A DNA stretch of 64,000 nucleotides from Silene conica (GCA_029255685.2 CM055315.2:55957181-56021180), one strand, 5' to 3'; positions 46,931 through 58,645 are shown, counted from the first letter of the stretch. The notes: generated by a model from the letters alone, not told the origin. Program-made: numbers and translations.

Positions 46931-47335
46931 GAAGAACAAGTGTTGCGTTTGTTTAGCATAAATGTTGTGTTTGGACGTAACTAGTGTTGCGTTATCAAGA
47001 TAAAAATGTCGCATTTGTTCGATAAAAGTGTTGCTTTTTAATATAAAAAGTATTGCATTTGTCTACGAAAAGTGTTGCTAATTTTTCACAAGAAGTGTTG
47101 CATTAGAAAATAAAAATGTTGCCTTTGCATTTGAAAAAAGTGTTGCATAAAAGTAACTTATGTAACACTTTATAAAAGTGTTGCAATAGTTTAAAAAGTG
47201 TTGCATAAAGTGTTGCAATGAGCTAATGCAACGAGACTTTATACAGCACTTCATTAAGTGTTGCATAAACTCTATAGCAACACTTATATGACATTATGCA
47301 ACAATAGTGGAGTGTTGCTATAGAATCAAAATGTA
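46930..47335. repeat. CACTA right subterminal repeats
   Basis: At least 15 copies of AGTGTTGC or close variants, mostly in one orientation, up to the terminal repeat. Confidence 0.85.
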
Positions 47336-47350
47336 GTAGTGAGCGACGGT

Positions 47351-47383
47351 GGTCGACCGACTAGCAGTGTCAGTCAGTCGACC
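47351..47383. promoter_or_regulatory. Paired 12-bp boxes, 21-bp phase (Athila-B interior)
   Basis: GGTCGACCGACT at 47351 and AGTCAGTCGACC at 47372. Confidence 0.8.
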
Positions 47384-48196
47384 ACCCCAGTTATCAGGCG
47401 GTTTCTGTTTTTCCCCTTTTTCTTTTTCATTGAGCTCTTTCTTTTTTTTTTCTTCCTGAACTCAAAGTTCTTCTTTTTCTTTTTCATTGCTTCCCACACA
47501 ATTTTTTTTTTTAATGGAGCACAATAACCATAATTAACAAAACAGTCCCAACTCATCTTGTCATTAGCTCGGTTAGGGTAGGCTAATTAGGGATGTAGTA
47601 AAAGGGATGAAAAGGCAATTTGGCTATGTGGGGGGTTATGGGTCAAACGAGAAAGGGAAACCTCTACCATATGTGTCAACAAACCACAAACCCGAATGCA
47701 TATAGGTATCAAGTAGACAAAGTTCATGATTATGCAAGTTTATGTGACATGCCTTAGGAGGAGAAACTACTCTCAATCCTACATGAAATCGGTAATAAAT
47801 GTCACCGATTTATGAAGCTCTAAAACTTAGAATTTGAAGTTGCTTGCCAAAAAGAGAGTCAAGTCTAGTTATTTAGCATAAAATCAACAAAAACTCGTAG
47901 ACAAAGCAAAAGACTAGCTTGAAAATTTTTGAAAATGCAAGCCAAGGCTGTTAGGCGAAATGTAACGCATAATCATCATATTAGTAACCATCCGTTCCGA
48001 CTCGACCTATATGCTAAAAGAAACGTGCATTTTTTTGAATTTTTGGGATAAATGCAAGAAAATAAGAGATAATGCAAACTGAAATGCAATAAACGTGCGA
48101 CAGAAAAAGATAAAATACAGCAAATGCAAACACAACAAAAGGAAAAAGACAGCAGAGACATAAACAAATGCAAACTCGACAAAAGGATGCATATAC

Positions 48197-48233
48197 CCTC
48201 CCCAAACCAAAACGCACAATGCCCTCATTGTGC
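48197..48233 (-). promoter_or_regulatory. Internal purine-tract-like plus hairpin module, Athila-B
   Basis: CCCCAAACC, then GCACAATG / CATTGTGC with loop CCCT. Same stem as 17582-17601, loop changed. Confidence 0.6.
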
Positions 48234-48397
48234 TCATCAGCATAAATCCACAGCAGAAAGTTGGGGTTGGGTAAAGGCAAACAAAAGAAGAAAGAGAAGA
48301 AAACTAAAGGAAAAAGAAAGAAACAAAAATCAGTGACTTACAAGATGCATGAACCTCCCCAAACCGAACGTCGAAGAGGGGAGGTTTGGGCTCAAAC

Positions 48398-48688
48398 CTA
48401 ATCTTCTGGGTCATACTCAGACCCACTAGCTTCCGCTTCCTCCTCCTCCTCCTCGGACCCACTGCCGTCTCCTAAGGCATCTCCAGATGCTTCCCCGGAT
48501 CCCTGGCCGCCTTCCTGAGGTGTATAGAAGGAAGGATGAGTCCAGGGGTTTGCGGGGAGCTTGCCGAGCGAGGCATACTCCGAGTAAATCGGGTACTTGA
48601 CGAGGCAATCGTCCAAGCTCTTCCTGTTGAACTGCCTGCAAAGATCTGCCATCATATGTGAGAGTGACCTGTTATCAAAGACAGCAGG
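48398..48688 (-). pseudogene. Athila-B ORF, C-terminal part
   Basis: End of the ORF that starts beyond 61044, cut off by the Sirevirus. It reads SHMMADLCRQFNRKSLDDCL, then YPIYSEYASLGKLP and a tail of Gly/Ser and Glu (EEEEEEAEASGSEYDPED) to the stop at 48398. With one copy of TATAT disregarded, its frame is continuous with 60132-60405. Confidence 0.75.
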
Positions 48689-48693
48689 TATAT

Positions 48694-50175
48694 TGAAGAG
48701 TCTATTGATATGATATACTCAAGAAGGGGGGGGTTGAATTGAGTATGCCTTCTTTTCGGAATCTTCTTCGATGTGTGTGTAGTTGTATGATGATCGTTGA
48801 GTAGAGCAATAATAAAGTAGAGACACGATATTTTTGAAGTGGTTCAGTCTCACACTCTGAGACCTACGTCCACTATTCTCGATTAATAAAATTAGTACCA
48901 ACTCTGGATTACAATTTTATCAACCCTACTCGTGCGACTTTGATGTTAGTCACAACTCAATCTAGATACCGTTAAATATCTAGCTACGACAAATACCGTT
49001 AAATATTTGTCTTACAACGAGTACCGCTAAATACTCAATCTATCTTACGTAAATAAGATAAAGTCTTCAATGTTTTCTTGGTGTCACAATCTTGAATGAA
49101 TAAGATCAATGCTTGAGCACTTGAATCTTGAATCGGATATGACAATGAAAAGCTCGATCTTGAAGAATATATGAACGGCGGCTTTCTCTCGATATGCGTG
49201 TATGTGTGTTGTGTATTTCGTGTCAATTAATGTGTCATAGGTAGTCTATTTATATAGAATATGTATCTAGGTATTTCTAACCCTAGATGATTTAGGAATA
49301 TTACTTAAAACTAGAATACTAGTCTTTTAGTAATACTACCATAAATCTAATCTTAATATATTTAGGAAAGATATAATAATGTACTATGTGTATTATATAA
49401 GGAATCAATTTCCTAATTCATATTTAGGAAAGATCTTTATATAATAAACAATTAGTATCCTTATTAAATCAACTTCCTAAATCATGTCAAAGATAATAAA
49501 ATATATTACCATAATATAATCTTAGTTTATTTAGGACATTAAATAAATACATGATATTTATTTAAGCAAGTCCTACACGATTTGGTAATGTGGCATATCA
49601 CACGATTTCCAAAATCGAAACAAACTATATTTAGACTATATATTTTTGACAATTAAAATCATATAAAAATCTTTAGTTTATTTTAGTAATAAATAATTAT
49701 CTCATAAGATATTTATTTATTTCTTATTTAACCAAAAGATATTTTATATAATCCTATTAAGATTAACAATTCCATATTTAAAATAGAATACCATTGAACC
49801 ACTAATACTACACGACACAAATTAGGAAACAATTGTTTCAACTAAAACACACATAAGTCTTGATCATTTCTTCATGATATAGAGTTATAGCTACGAGCTA
49901 TAACTTGAATCCATCTTGTACTAAAGCTATAGTTGACGAATACAACTTTAGTTCATTATGCGCGCTTGTGATCTTCTATCAATCTTCGACTTAGTCAATT
50001 CATTGACTAATGTGCTTGAATCTTTTATACTTGATAGATTAGATCTTATTACTAATGTTCTGTACACTTAGCACACGATTATACATACGAGTATATAATA
50101 TATAAATAGCTAGACTTGTCATTATCAAAACATAAACATATATACTATATATATATTTGAATATATGGTTCAACA
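48694..50175 (-). repeat. Sirevirus 3' LTR (1482 bp)
   Basis: Starts TGTTGAACC at 50175 and ends ACTCTTCA at 48694 (minus strand). Followed by the TATAT duplication. Confidence 0.95.
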
Positions 50176-50388
50176 AATTCCCCCTTTTTGATGATGGCAA
50201 GTCTTTCTTAGATTTCGTGTCTAAGTGTATGTTCCCCCTCAATATAATAATGGTCATTCATAGCAAAGATCAACTTAGGGTTTTTATCTTCTATCTATCC
50301 CATATCCTTTAAGGACCCTAAGAGACAATGAATTACGACAAGGAGCAAGCTTAGGCAAATTCTAATCTAAGTCGCATATTTCCCCCTC
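50176..50388 (-). promoter_or_regulatory. Sirevirus terminal and repeated polypurine tracts
   Basis: Plus strand: AATTCCCCCT (50176), GTTCCCCCTC (50231) and TTTCCCCCTC (50379). The first and last are followed by GATGATGG / GACATCATC-type sequence. Multiplied polypurine tracts upstream of the 3' LTR are established for Sireviruses. Confidence 0.8.
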
Positions 50389-50855
50389 TTGACATCATCG
50401 AAAAGATGAGAACAAAGACATGAAACGACTAGAATAATATACGTACGAAGCATAAGCAAGCATATAAACGAGTCGAAATACTATGAACATAGAAAATATC
50501 ACATAACCACATACGGAATGTTAAAAATATACACAACCAATCCAAAATATTAAGCCAATGGGCCGAATGTGGAAAATAGAGTATGAAGGAAAATTGGCCT
50601 GGCTAGGGTTCGAATAATATGGGCCTGCAAAAGGTAACTAGTAAATTGGCCATGGCAAAAGAAATATAGCTGGGCCTGTTTTAGGATTAAGAAATCCGAG
50701 AGAGAGGCAAAACAAAAGGGTAAGGCCTCGGATTCCTTAATGGGCTAGGTTAGGGATTGGGCCACAAGCAAAATAATAGTCTTATAAGTCCACCACCGGA
50801 CTTATCCAAAAACAACAATAATACGATTTCTGAAAACAGAGACGAAGGAAGAGGA
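50389..50855 (-). other. Sirevirus 3' untranslated region
   Basis: Between the third ORF and the repeated purine tracts. No frame. Confidence 0.65.
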
Positions 50856-52391
50856 TCAAGAACGAGAGCTTGATGCAGGGGTCTTGGCATACGGACTCAC
50901 ATACTCGGGTCGGGTACGGAACTCAAGGGTATCCAAGCGGTCCAAACAACTACTGACATTCCTTCCTTGAGCATTTAGAGCCAACTCGAAGTTAAGAACT
51001 TTCAAAGATAATGCCTTAACCGCTTCGAGTGCTTGAGAGGCATCCGTCCTCAATAAACCATCATCACGAACCATAGCACCCCCTTGAGTAGTAAGAAAGG
51101 ACAACCGATCACTCATTGCCAGTAATTCAGAGCAAACAACCGACACTTCAGACCCAATTTTCACCAAGTGCTTGTCGACCTTCTCCATCCACTCTTTTAC
51201 CTCGACTTCAAAAGCACGATTACTGTCTGCACGACTTCCTGAGGCACCCGACTGCTCCTTTTCTTTCTTAATTTGACACAACCCTAGAATCTGATCCATC
51301 TTTGCTTCCAAGTCTACAAAATATGGAGATGGATTAGAACGGGGTCCCTCCTCACCTGTCTTCCCAAAAGCTAAATCAACACCATCAAACGTAATTCCCA
51401 TCAACTTGAGCAACTTGTCACACATGCGATCACGGGGTTTAACACCAAAACTACAATCGTCCACAACTCCCTTTTTCAACAAGATCTCAGATACCCACAT
51501 TCCGTATGGAATATCTAGAGTCAAACTCGGTTTTTCTTTAACTAAAACAGAGGAAACTTGACAAATTTTCGAACAGAGCAAGAATGCGAGGTTGATTTTG
51601 TTTCCCTCCAACCAGTGAAATAATACGATAGCTTCAACACTTGACAACTTATCACGACCTCCTCTCCTAGGCAGAATCGTGTTCCAAAGATAGTTAACAA
51701 ACAACTTTAATTTCGGGGAGAATGAATTTGTGAGTAGTGGAGAGACTTCAGTGGCATTGGGATCAAAGTATCGTTTGATCATCAGTTTTTGTTCATGAGT
51801 TACTACCCCCCATTCCTTTCGGGTATCAACATCAATTCCCCTAGAATCAAGATGAAAGATTTCACATATATCCTCCAAAGATATTTCAACATCCCTTCCA
51901 TTAACTACGGCTTTTAACCCGGTTTCAGTCGATTTTACAGAGGCAAAGAATTGAAGTAATTCAACTGGAAATATTAACCCTGAGAAATTACTAACATATT
52001 CCCACCCTTGAAACTCTAAAAATTTCTTAAAAAAGAGCAAAGATTTAGAACCATTTACCCAGGATGTCGGATAAAATCGACCGGCATGAATTGCATAAGG
52101 GAGAAGACGGTTAATGAGGATACCTTCATTCTTGGTCATGCGAACACGTTCTAATCCCTCTTGAGTAGCTTCGACGGAATAGTCTTTGAACAGAGGACGA
52201 GGGTTCTTGGAATCCCCTTCTTGCATGTCGTCCGAAATTGAAGAGGCAGCTCGATTAAGTTTTCGTCGTTTACCAGTTTCTTGGGTTGGACTCATGGTGG
52301 CAATGGGGGTCGGAGATGGTGGTGGTGACGGTGTAGGTGTGGGTGGAGAGGGTTTCTTTTGTTGTGAGCGAGTGGCTTTTGAGGGTGGCAT
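50856..52391 (-). CDS. Sirevirus third ORF (envelope-like position)
   Basis: Intact 511-codon frame, 567 bp after the RNase H stop. Residues 1-35 are Pro/Ser/Thr-rich and basic (PSPPTPTPSPPPSPTP). A putative nuclear-type basic patch GKRRKLNR follows. The core (about 70-300) has LINRLLPYAIHAGRFYPTSW, FKKFLEFQGWEYV and VEISLEDICEIFHLDSRGID, and a later LFVNYLWNTILPRR…VEAIVLFHW segment. This pattern resembles the domain annotated as putative plant transposon protein and found in Athila ORFs. The C-terminal third is helical (KEWMEKVDKHLVKIGSEVS). I see no signal peptide or clear membrane span, so an envelope role is not supported; function unknown. Confidence 0.75.
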   Translation of the reverse strand: MPPSKATRSQQKKPSPPTPTPSPPPSPTPIATMSPTQETGKRRKLNRAASSISDDMQEGDSKNPRPLFKDYSVEATQEGLERVRMTKNEGILINRLLPYAIHAGRFYPTSWVNGSKSLLFFKKFLEFQGWEYVSNFSGLIFPVELLQFFASVKSTETGLKAVVNGRDVEISLEDICEIFHLDSRGIDVDTRKEWGVVTHEQKLMIKRYFDPNATEVSPLLTNSFSPKLKLFVNYLWNTILPRRGGRDKLSSVEAIVLFHWLEGNKINLAFLLCSKICQVSSVLVKEKPSLTLDIPYGMWVSEILLKKGVVDDCSFGVKPRDRMCDKLLKLMGITFDGVDLAFGKTGEEGPRSNPSPYFVDLEAKMDQILGLCQIKKEKEQSGASGSRADSNRAFEVEVKEWMEKVDKHLVKIGSEVSVVCSELLAMSDRLSFLTTQGGAMVRDDGLLRTDASQALEAVKALSLKVLNFELALNAQGRNVSSCLDRLDTLEFRTRPEYVSPYAKTPASSSRS

Positions 52392-52958
52392 GGTGGTTTT
52401 GAGAGTGAAAGACGATGAGATGGTGGAGGTTTTGATGGATTTTAATGGAGGTTTTGATTTTATGGAGGTTTGAGTGTATTAATGGGTTTTTACAAATTGT
52501 ATGTCGGTAATAATGGAGGAAGGTGAGGTAAGTTGAGGGAGTTGGGGTAAGTGAGGGTTAATAATTATGGTTTGGGTGAAGTCAAAGGCTAGGTGATAGG
52601 GGAGACACGTGGCAGTTGGTTGTGGGGTAAGTGAGGGTGATACGTGGCGTTGGTGGGGCTAGTTCACACGGTTTGTGTGACTATTTGAGGTAAGTTTTGT
52701 TTTTCGTTTTTGTAATATTTGAATATTATTTTGTATGCATTATAATATGTATGTTGTGAGATAGTTATAATATGTGACGTAATATTATTGTGAGATCGAT
52801 TGTGCACACATTCATATGTAAATCATATAATATAACTATAATCACAAAATTTAACATCGAATATATACATACACATGCAGCGGAGTATACGGACACAGTC
52901 ATATAATCTCATCTAAACCGTAGTCAATCATTGGGTTATTTTTGCTTTTAAGATTTGA
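52392..52958 (-). other. Sirevirus spacer between pol and third ORF
   Basis: Non-coding on the minus strand. It could carry an internal promoter or splice acceptor for the third ORF, but I see no decisive signal. Confidence 0.55.
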
Positions 52959-53708
52959 TTAGGTGCCACCGATTAAACCAATTTCCAATCGCAAAGTCTC
53001 AAAGCGTTCTCTAGCCAATGGTTTAGTGAAGATATCTGCCCACTGTTTTTCCGTACTACAAAATTCCAATTTTATATTTTTCTTTTCAACATGGTCTCTT
53101 AGAAAGTGGTGTCTAATTTCAATATGTTTGGTCCTCGAGTGCTGGGCTGGGTTTTTAGATATAATTATAGCACTCGTATTATCACATAATATAGGCACAC
53201 ATCCAACATCAACACCATAATCATGTAACTGTTGCTTTAACCATAAAAGTTGAGAACATACCAGTGCGGCTGCAATATATTCTGCTTCAGCAGTTGAGAG
53301 AGTGACAGAATTTTGTTTCTTGGATCCCCAAGATATAATACAAGGACCTACAAAGGTAGCAAGTCCGGAGGTACTTTTTCTGTCTAAAGAACATCCTGCA
53401 TAATCCGCATCTGAATATCCTACTAGGTTAAAGTTACAGTCCATAGGATACCATAGATATAATTTTGAGGTTCCGATTAGGTATCTTAATATTCTTTTAA
53501 CTGCAATCATATGTGATTCTTTTGGTGCAGATTGGAATCTCGCACAAACACAGACACTAAACATTATATCTGGACGACTTGCTGTAAGATAAAGAAGTGA
53601 GCCAATCATACCTCTGTAAGTTGTTTCATCTACAGACTTACCATCTTCGTCTTTGGTTAACTTCTTATCTGTGACCATTGGAGTAGGCATTGCATGAGAG
53701 GTTTCCAT
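52959..53708 (-). CDS. pol: Sirevirus pol, RNase H end (after in-frame stop)
   Basis: C-terminal continuation of pol in the same frame as 53742-56255, separated only by the stop at 53742-53744 and 11 codons. Contains GSLLYLTASRPDIMFSVCVC (RT end) and the RNase H acidic residues in YSDADYAGC, STAEAEYIA and LCDNTSAI, then TKHIEIRHHFLRDHV and the ending RLEIGLIGGT. Without readthrough it would not be joined to RT. The ATG at 53708 is an internal Met and need not be used. Confidence 0.88.
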   Translation of the reverse strand: METSHAMPTPMVTDKKLTKDEDGKSVDETTYRGMIGSLLYLTASRPDIMFSVCVCARFQSAPKESHMIAVKRILRYLIGTSKLYLWYPMDCNFNLVGYSDADYAGCSLDRKSTSGLATFVGPCIISWGSKKQNSVTLSTAEAEYIAAALVCSQLLWLKQQLHDYGVDVGCVPILCDNTSAIIISKNPAQHSRTKHIEIRHHFLRDHVEKKNIKLEFCSTEKQWADIFTKPLARERFETLRLEIGLIGGT

Positions 53709-53741
53709 TCCAAATTTCTTTAGTAACTCCTTGACGTATTT

Positions 53742-56255
53742 TTATTGATGAACTTTGATTCCTTCTTCAGTTTGTTGTATTTGAAGTCCAAGGAAGAACT
53801 TTAGTTCTCCCATCATACTCATCTCGAACTCAGAAGTCATCAACTCAGAGAAGTACTTGCACAACTTTTTATTAGTTGAGCCAAAAATAATATCGTCAAC
53901 ATAGATCTGAACAACTAGTAGATCTGAGTTTTCGTTTTTAAGAAATAGGGTTTTATCCACAGACCCTCTCTTGAATCCACTCTCCAATAGGAACTTTGAT
54001 AATCTGTCGTACCATGCCCTAGGTGCTTGTTTCAGACCATATAGTGCTTTGTCCAATTTGAATACATGATCCTTGAGTTTGCTGTCAGGAAATCCAGGAG
54101 GTTGTTCAACAAATACTTCCTCTTGGAGATAGCCATTAAGAAATGCAGTCTTAACATCCATCTGAAAAAGCTTCATTCCCTTGTGTGCTGCAAATGCAAT
54201 GAGTAGTCTTATTGCCTCAAGACGAGCAACAGGAGCAAAGGTTTCATCATAATCGATCCCTTCCTGTTGGTTGTATCCTTGAACCACTAGTCTGGCCTTA
54301 TTTCGCACAATGACTCCAGTGTCATCCAATTTGTTTCTGAATACCCATCTAGTTCCAATGACAGTTCTGTCCTTAGGTCGAGGAACAAGATGCCAAACTT
54401 TGTTTCTTTCAAATTGCTGGAGTTCTTCTTGCATGGCAACTATCCAGTCTGGTTCTGCGAGAGCTTCCTTGATATTTGAAGGTTCAATGGTGGAGAGAAA
54501 GGAGTAGAATGAGCAAAAGCTATTTAAGCTCCTTCGAGTTTGAACTCCATCTGTCAGGCTTCCTATGACATTGTCCAAAGGATGAGAGCCTTTATATCTC
54601 CAGTTTCTTGATTGATCATTTGCATTCCCTGAACTTGACTCGGGATTTTGACTTGTTCCCCCTGAATCCAAACCTGGGTTTATAGTAGGGTCAGGTATAA
54701 CTCTGGCCTCTTCCCTTTGGTTTTGATTCAAAGTTACAGCTTCATTAGCTGTAACTCTGGGTTCCGAGTCATTGGTTTGAGAGTTATCTACAGTATCATC
54801 AACTGTAGTTTCATCTCTCGTACCATTTTCTCCCAAGTTGAGTTCATCATGCATTCCTTGAGGTTCTCCTTCTTCAATTTCCATTTCAGGGGGATCTTCC
54901 CTTGATAACCTGAAATCAGGTTCGTCTAGGTTTTCCTCTATATCCTGTAATGGCTTATCGAAGGCATTATTCTCATCAAAGATAACATGAATACTTTCCT
55001 CTATGCATAAAGTACGTTTGTTAAAAACTTTGTAGGCTTTACTATGATCTGAATATCCTATAAAGATTGCTTCATCACTTCTAGGGTCGAATTTGCTTAA
55101 TCTGTTTTTACCATTGTTGTGAACAAAGCATTTACTACCAAAGCATCTTAAATGTGATATGTTTGGTTTGCGACCACGAAGAAGTTCATAAGGAGTCTTT
55201 TTAAGGATAGGTCTAATCATAGCACGGTTATGAATATAGCAAGCTGTACTAATAGCCTCAGCCCAAAAGTTTCTCGGTAGGCCACTACAAAGAAGCATTG
55301 TTCTAGCCATGTCTTCTAGGGTTCTGTTCATTCGTTCTACGACTCCATTTTGTTGTGGGGTTCTAGGGGCCGAGAAGTTATGTCCAACACCATTGGTTTT
55401 ACAGAACTCGATGAAAGCATGATTGTCGAACTCAGTTCCATGGTCAGTACGGATCGTTACTAGGTTTGATTTATATTTGTTTTGGACAAGTTTCATGAGA
55501 CTAACAAATTCATCGAATGTTTCGTCTTTAGAGTGAAGAAAGATTGGCCAAACAAATCTAGAGTAATCATCAACTAGAACGAAAACGTACCTGGAACCAC
55601 CTCTGCTTCTTACCTTCATAGGGCCACATAGATCCATGTGTACTAGTTCAAGAGCTTGTTCTGTGCTTACCACTCTTTTTGGCTTAAAGGATGATCTGAC
55701 GTGTTTACATCGTGCACATGTGTCACACATCTTTTCTTGATCAAATTTGATCTTTGGAAGACCTTCGACCAAGTCCCATCTTTTCAGCTTACTTAGAATA
55801 GGTGAGCTAATATGACCAAATCTCTTGTGCCATAGACATGGATCATCTAACGTAACTTTCATGCATGATAGAGAATCAGTAGGTACAACATTTAAATCAA
55901 TCATATAAACATTTTTCATCCTATGACCTTCAAGTATTACTTTACTGGTGCCTTCTAGGATAATACGGCATATATCTGAGTGAAAAACCACTTTATTTCC
56001 TTTGTCACATAATTGAGATATACTGATAAGATTGTGTTTGAGACCACTTACAAGGTATACATCATTTATAGCATGAGAGGATGAAATACCTATCTTACCA
56101 ATTCCGATGATCTTTCCCTTTTTGTTATCACCAAATGTGACTTTACCTCCATCAAAGGGTTTAAGGGTTTGGAATAGATTTACGTCGCCTGTCATATGTC
56201 TTGAGCATCCACTGTCGAGATACCAAAGGTTATTTTCCTTGGCGACAAACTGCAC
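53742..56255 (-). CDS. pol: Sirevirus pol: protease, integrase, reverse transcriptase
   Basis: Frame of 837 codons. Protease at residues about 11-25 ([15 protein letters not shown], active DSG). Zinc-binding pre-integrase region ([24 protein letters not shown]). Integrase core [21 protein letters not shown] and [10 protein letters not shown], with [20 protein letters not shown] between (Pro in place of the common Val). [40 protein letters not shown] and [11 protein letters not shown], and the frame ends at KVHQ with TAA where a Gln or Lys codon is expected. The frame opens without ATG just after the gag stop and is -1 relative to gag, so expression needs frameshifting, splicing or is disabled. 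Confidence 0.92.
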   Translation of the reverse strand: MQFVAKENNLWYLDSGCSRHMTGDVNLFQTLKPFDGGKVTFGDNKKGKIIGIGKIGISSSHAINDVYLVSGLKHNLISISQLCDKGNKVVFHSDICRIILEGTSKVILEGHRMKNVYMIDLNVVPTDSLSCMKVTLDDPCLWHKRFGHISSPILSKLKRWDLVEGLPKIKFDQEKMCDTCARCKHVRSSFKPKRVVSTEQALELVHMDLCGPMKVRSRGGSRYVFVLVDDYSRFVWPIFLHSKDETFDEFVSLMKLVQNKYKSNLVTIRTDHGTEFDNHAFIEFCKTNGVGHNFSAPRTPQQNGVVERMNRTLEDMARTMLLCSGLPRNFWAEAISTACYIHNRAMIRPILKKTPYELLRGRKPNISHLRCFGSKCFVHNNGKNRLSKFDPRSDEAIFIGYSDHSKAYKVFNKRTLCIEESIHVIFDENNAFDKPLQDIEENLDEPDFRLSREDPPEMEIEEGEPQGMHDELNLGENGTRDETTVDDTVDNSQTNDSEPRVTANEAVTLNQNQREEARVIPDPTINPGLDSGGTSQNPESSSGNANDQSRNWRYKGSHPLDNVIGSLTDGVQTRRSLNSFCSFYSFLSTIEPSNIKEALAEPDWIVAMQEELQQFERNKVWHLVPRPKDRTVIGTRWVFRNKLDDTGVIVRNKARLVVQGYNQQEGIDYDETFAPVARLEAIRLLIAFAAHKGMKLFQMDVKTAFLNGYLQEEVFVEQPPGFPDSKLKDHVFKLDKALYGLKQAPRAWYDRLSKFLLESGFKRGSVDKTLFLKNENSDLLVVQIYVDDIIFGSTNKKLCKYFSELMTSEFEMSMMGELKFFLGLQIQQTEEGIKVHQ

Positions 56256-56263
56256 GAATAAGT

Positions 56264-58558
56264 TTAAAGACAGGATTTAGGTACCCAAGCATACTTGGGT
56301 CCTTTGTTGTTAGTAATCACAAATACATCTTCCTTTTTAACCCAGACTTGTCTTACATAGGTCTTTCTATATCGGTAGTAGTTGGGTTTTGATGTTCTTG
56401 TGTAGGTTTTAGTTTGGACTCTTGGTGACCATTTTTTGTGTGATGTTTGAGGAGTCTGTTTGGTTCTGTTTTTCTTTTCTTCGTAGTCAAATGTCATGTC
56501 ATAGAACCATCTGTGGTCAATGTTTCTTTCCTCAGTTTTATCACCATCACTATCAGAGACAGAGTTAGTGTCGCTTGGAATTCCTAAGGATTTAACAAAC
56601 TTAACTCCGGTTTTAAAATCTTGTGCGTGTTTCACACAGTTTTCTCGGAGGTGTCCAGTATGACCACAATAAGTGCATATTAAATACTCAGGAAGGTCGG
56701 CATATTTTCTTCTTCTAAAGTCTCTATCTGTTGGACTTTGCTTACACTTTGAGTGATCCCTTCTTCCATAACATTCGTGACCTAACCCCATCTTCATGTT
56801 GTTGTCGGATTGTTCAGTTAGGAAGTTTAGAACGTTAGTGCTTCCTTCCCACTTATCGTGAACTTTCCGAGCATGAAGAAGGAGGTCTTTCAAGGAGTCT
56901 ATTTCTTTCTTACATTCACTATGGTCAGTGTTGCTAGACTCTTTTAGGTTTTGAATGTCTTTATGGAAGTCAGACACAATTTTGGCATGTTCTTTCTTGA
57001 TTTTAGATATACTGAATTCTAGATCCATGATTTTGCTTTCGAGAATCTCAACTTCTTCTTGATGAGTCTCATCTTCGACCATAGTCGAAGATTCTGACTT
57101 AAGCCGTTCATTAACCTTTCTTAATTCTGAAGTTATAGCTTCATTAGCTATAACTTTAGATTGAAGCTCTTTAATGTTGAGTTTTAGTTTTGAGGTTATA
57201 GCTTCATTAGCTATAACTTTAGACTCAAGAACCTTTTTCTCAGACATAACTGTTTCCAACTTAGCATTAGCTTCAATGCTTATTTTGGATTTCAGTTTCT
57301 TAGCTTTGGCTTTCAGAAGTTGATTTTCCTCAGCAATATCGAGGATCTGCTCTTTCAAGTCATCTAACTCAAGATTTTGTTCATGACATTGGTCTAGGGT
57401 TTTCTCAAAATATTTAATTAGCATAGCCTTAGATAAGTTTTTAACTTGACTTTTGAGTTGAAGAAAATTTACCTCTTCGTCGTCGTCGTCTGAGTCTGAT
57501 TCTCCAAGGAGACACATATTCGATGCGTCATCTTCATCATTGTCGTTTGAGATTAGATCTAGGCTGACGTTGCTTAGGCATAGGTTTGCTACTTCTTCTT
57601 CTTCAGAGTCCTCGTCATCTTCAGATTCTAATTCTCCCCAGCATGACGCAAGCATTACTTTCTTAAACTCTGTTTTGGTCTTTTCTCTTTTTGACTTGTC
57701 TTTGATTTTGTCCCAACTTGGACAATCTTTGATCATATGGTCTTGTTGTCCACACTTGAAACATCCTCTTTTGAAGAATGTTTGTTTGGAGTCAGTTTTC
57801 TTTTTGTCGAACGTTTTGTTGTTCGAGTTTTTGTATTTACCTTTGAAAACTGCTTTCTTAAATCGTCTAGCGAATAGAACTGTTTCATCCTCAAGTTCTT
57901 CTTCGCTTACTTCGTTTGTGGAGGCTTGTAAAGCGACTCCCTTTCCCTTGGGATCATCATCGTTTTTATTTAGAATTATCTCGTGAGCCATTAAGGAACC
58001 AATCAATTCTTGGTCCGTGACCTTAGGTTGCCACTTTTTGGTGAGACTCCTAAGAATCTTACGAATGATATCCTCAGAATCGATCTTTTTGCCAAGGTTC
58101 CGCAGTTCATTAATAATACAAGAAAATCGTGCAGACATGCTATCAATAGATTCATTCTTTTCCATATTGAAAAGTTCATATCTTTGAACAAGCAAGTCTA
58201 TACGATGTTTCCTGACTGCGGATGTTCCTTCATAAGCAAGTTCGAGACTATCCCATATTTCCTTAGCGGAACTACAGGATGAGAATCTATCGAATTCTGA
58301 GGTTATCATACCGTTCTGTAGGAGGCTCATGGCCTTAGAGTTTTTCTCTGCAATTTTGTAGTCACTTTCCACATAATCGCTTTCCATTTTTTCGTAGGTT
58401 GTTCCATTTGCGGCGGCGACCAAGATCTTCTTTGGTCCAGTTTGGATGATCTTCCAACATTCCCAATCACAACCCTTGATGTAATGAGTCATCATATTTT
58501 TCCATAAGCTATAGTTTTTGCCATCGAAGATAGGGCACTTGAGATGCTTGGAATCCAT
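56264..58558 (-). CDS. gag: Sirevirus gag
   Basis: I prefer the ATG at 58558 ([16 protein letters not shown]), the usual Sirevirus start; an upstream in-frame ATG at 58606 adds 16 residues. Intact to the stop at 56264. N-terminal UBN2-type gag domain ([35 protein letters not shown]). The stretch [17 protein letters not shown] seems shorter than in relatives, where about 15 residues precede the ELIGSLM segment. First zinc knuckle [14 protein letters not shown], acidic Ser/Asp/Glu stretches, a long coiled coil (about 390-580) with the duplicated peptide [11 protein letters not shown], then a second knuckle [14 protein letters not shown]. Two knuckles around a coiled coil is the large-gag form of some Sireviruses. 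Confidence 0.92.
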   Translation of the reverse strand: MDSKHLKCPIFDGKNYSLWKNMMTHYIKGCDWECWKIIQTGPKKILVAAANGTTYEKMESDYVESDYKIAEKNSKAMSLLQNGMITSEFDRFSSCSSAKEIWDSLELAYEGTSAVRKHRIDLLVQRYELFNMEKNESIDSMSARFSCIINELRNLGKKIDSEDIIRKILRSLTKKWQPKVTDQELIGSLMAHEIILNKNDDDPKGKGVALQASTNEVSEEELEDETVLFARRFKKAVFKGKYKNSNNKTFDKKKTDSKQTFFKRGCFKCGQQDHMIKDCPSWDKIKDKSKREKTKTEFKKVMLASCWGELESEDDEDSEEEEVANLCLSNVSLDLISNDNDEDDASNMCLLGESDSDDDDEEVNFLQLKSQVKNLSKAMLIKYFEKTLDQCHEQNLELDDLKEQILDIAEENQLLKAKAKKLKSKISIEANAKLETVMSEKKVLESKVIANEAITSKLKLNIKELQSKVIANEAITSELRKVNERLKSESSTMVEDETHQEEVEILESKIMDLEFSISKIKKEHAKIVSDFHKDIQNLKESSNTDHSECKKEIDSLKDLLLHARKVHDKWEGSTNVLNFLTEQSDNNMKMGLGHECYGRRDHSKCKQSPTDRDFRRRKYADLPEYLICTYCGHTGHLRENCVKHAQDFKTGVKFVKSLGIPSDTNSVSDSDGDKTEERNIDHRWFYDMTFDYEEKKNRTKQTPQTSHKKWSPRVQTKTYTRTSKPNYYRYRKTYVRQVWVKKEDVFVITNNKGPKYAWVPKSCL

Positions 58559-58631
58559 TGATGAAAGAGTATATAATATAAAATCAATAGAAGGATCAAA
58601 ACTCACGCGGCTAGGCGATCAAGAGCACGAG

Positions 58632-58643
58632 GCTCTGATACCA
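58632..58643 (-). promoter_or_regulatory. Sirevirus primer-binding site (tRNA-iMet type)
   Basis: Minus strand TGGTATCAGAGC, two bases inside the 5' LTR. Confidence 0.93.
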
Positions 58644-58645
58644 AT

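Larger units (their letters stand above)
42139..47341. mobile_element. CACTA (En/Spm) transposon carrying gene fragments
   Basis: Ends are CACTACTACAAAAA at 42139 and TGTAGTAGTG at 47341, with a 3-bp duplication AGC (42136-42138 and 47342-47344), as is usual for CACTA. The first and last 250-400 bp contain many copies of GCAACACT / AGTGTTGC in both orientations, the subterminal binding-site arrangement of CACTA elements. No transposase is recognisable in the 5.2 kb. Instead there are fragments of several unrelated genes, so it is a non-autonomous, gene-capturing element. Confidence 0.9.
47345..48397 (-). other. Athila-B 3' non-coding region, part 2
   Basis: Continues 42135 across the CACTA insertion. 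The box pair comes first, then pyrimidine-rich tracts, then phrases shared with 16960-17700 (TTGGCTATGTG, CGACTCGACCTATATGC, AACGTGCATTTTTTT). Hairpin modules at 48197-48233 and 48352-48386. Confidence 0.75.

Noticed and set aside
50856-52391. Sirevirus third ORF as a viral envelope glycoprotein
   Set aside because: No signal peptide, membrane span or cysteine pattern is visible; only the position is envelope-like.
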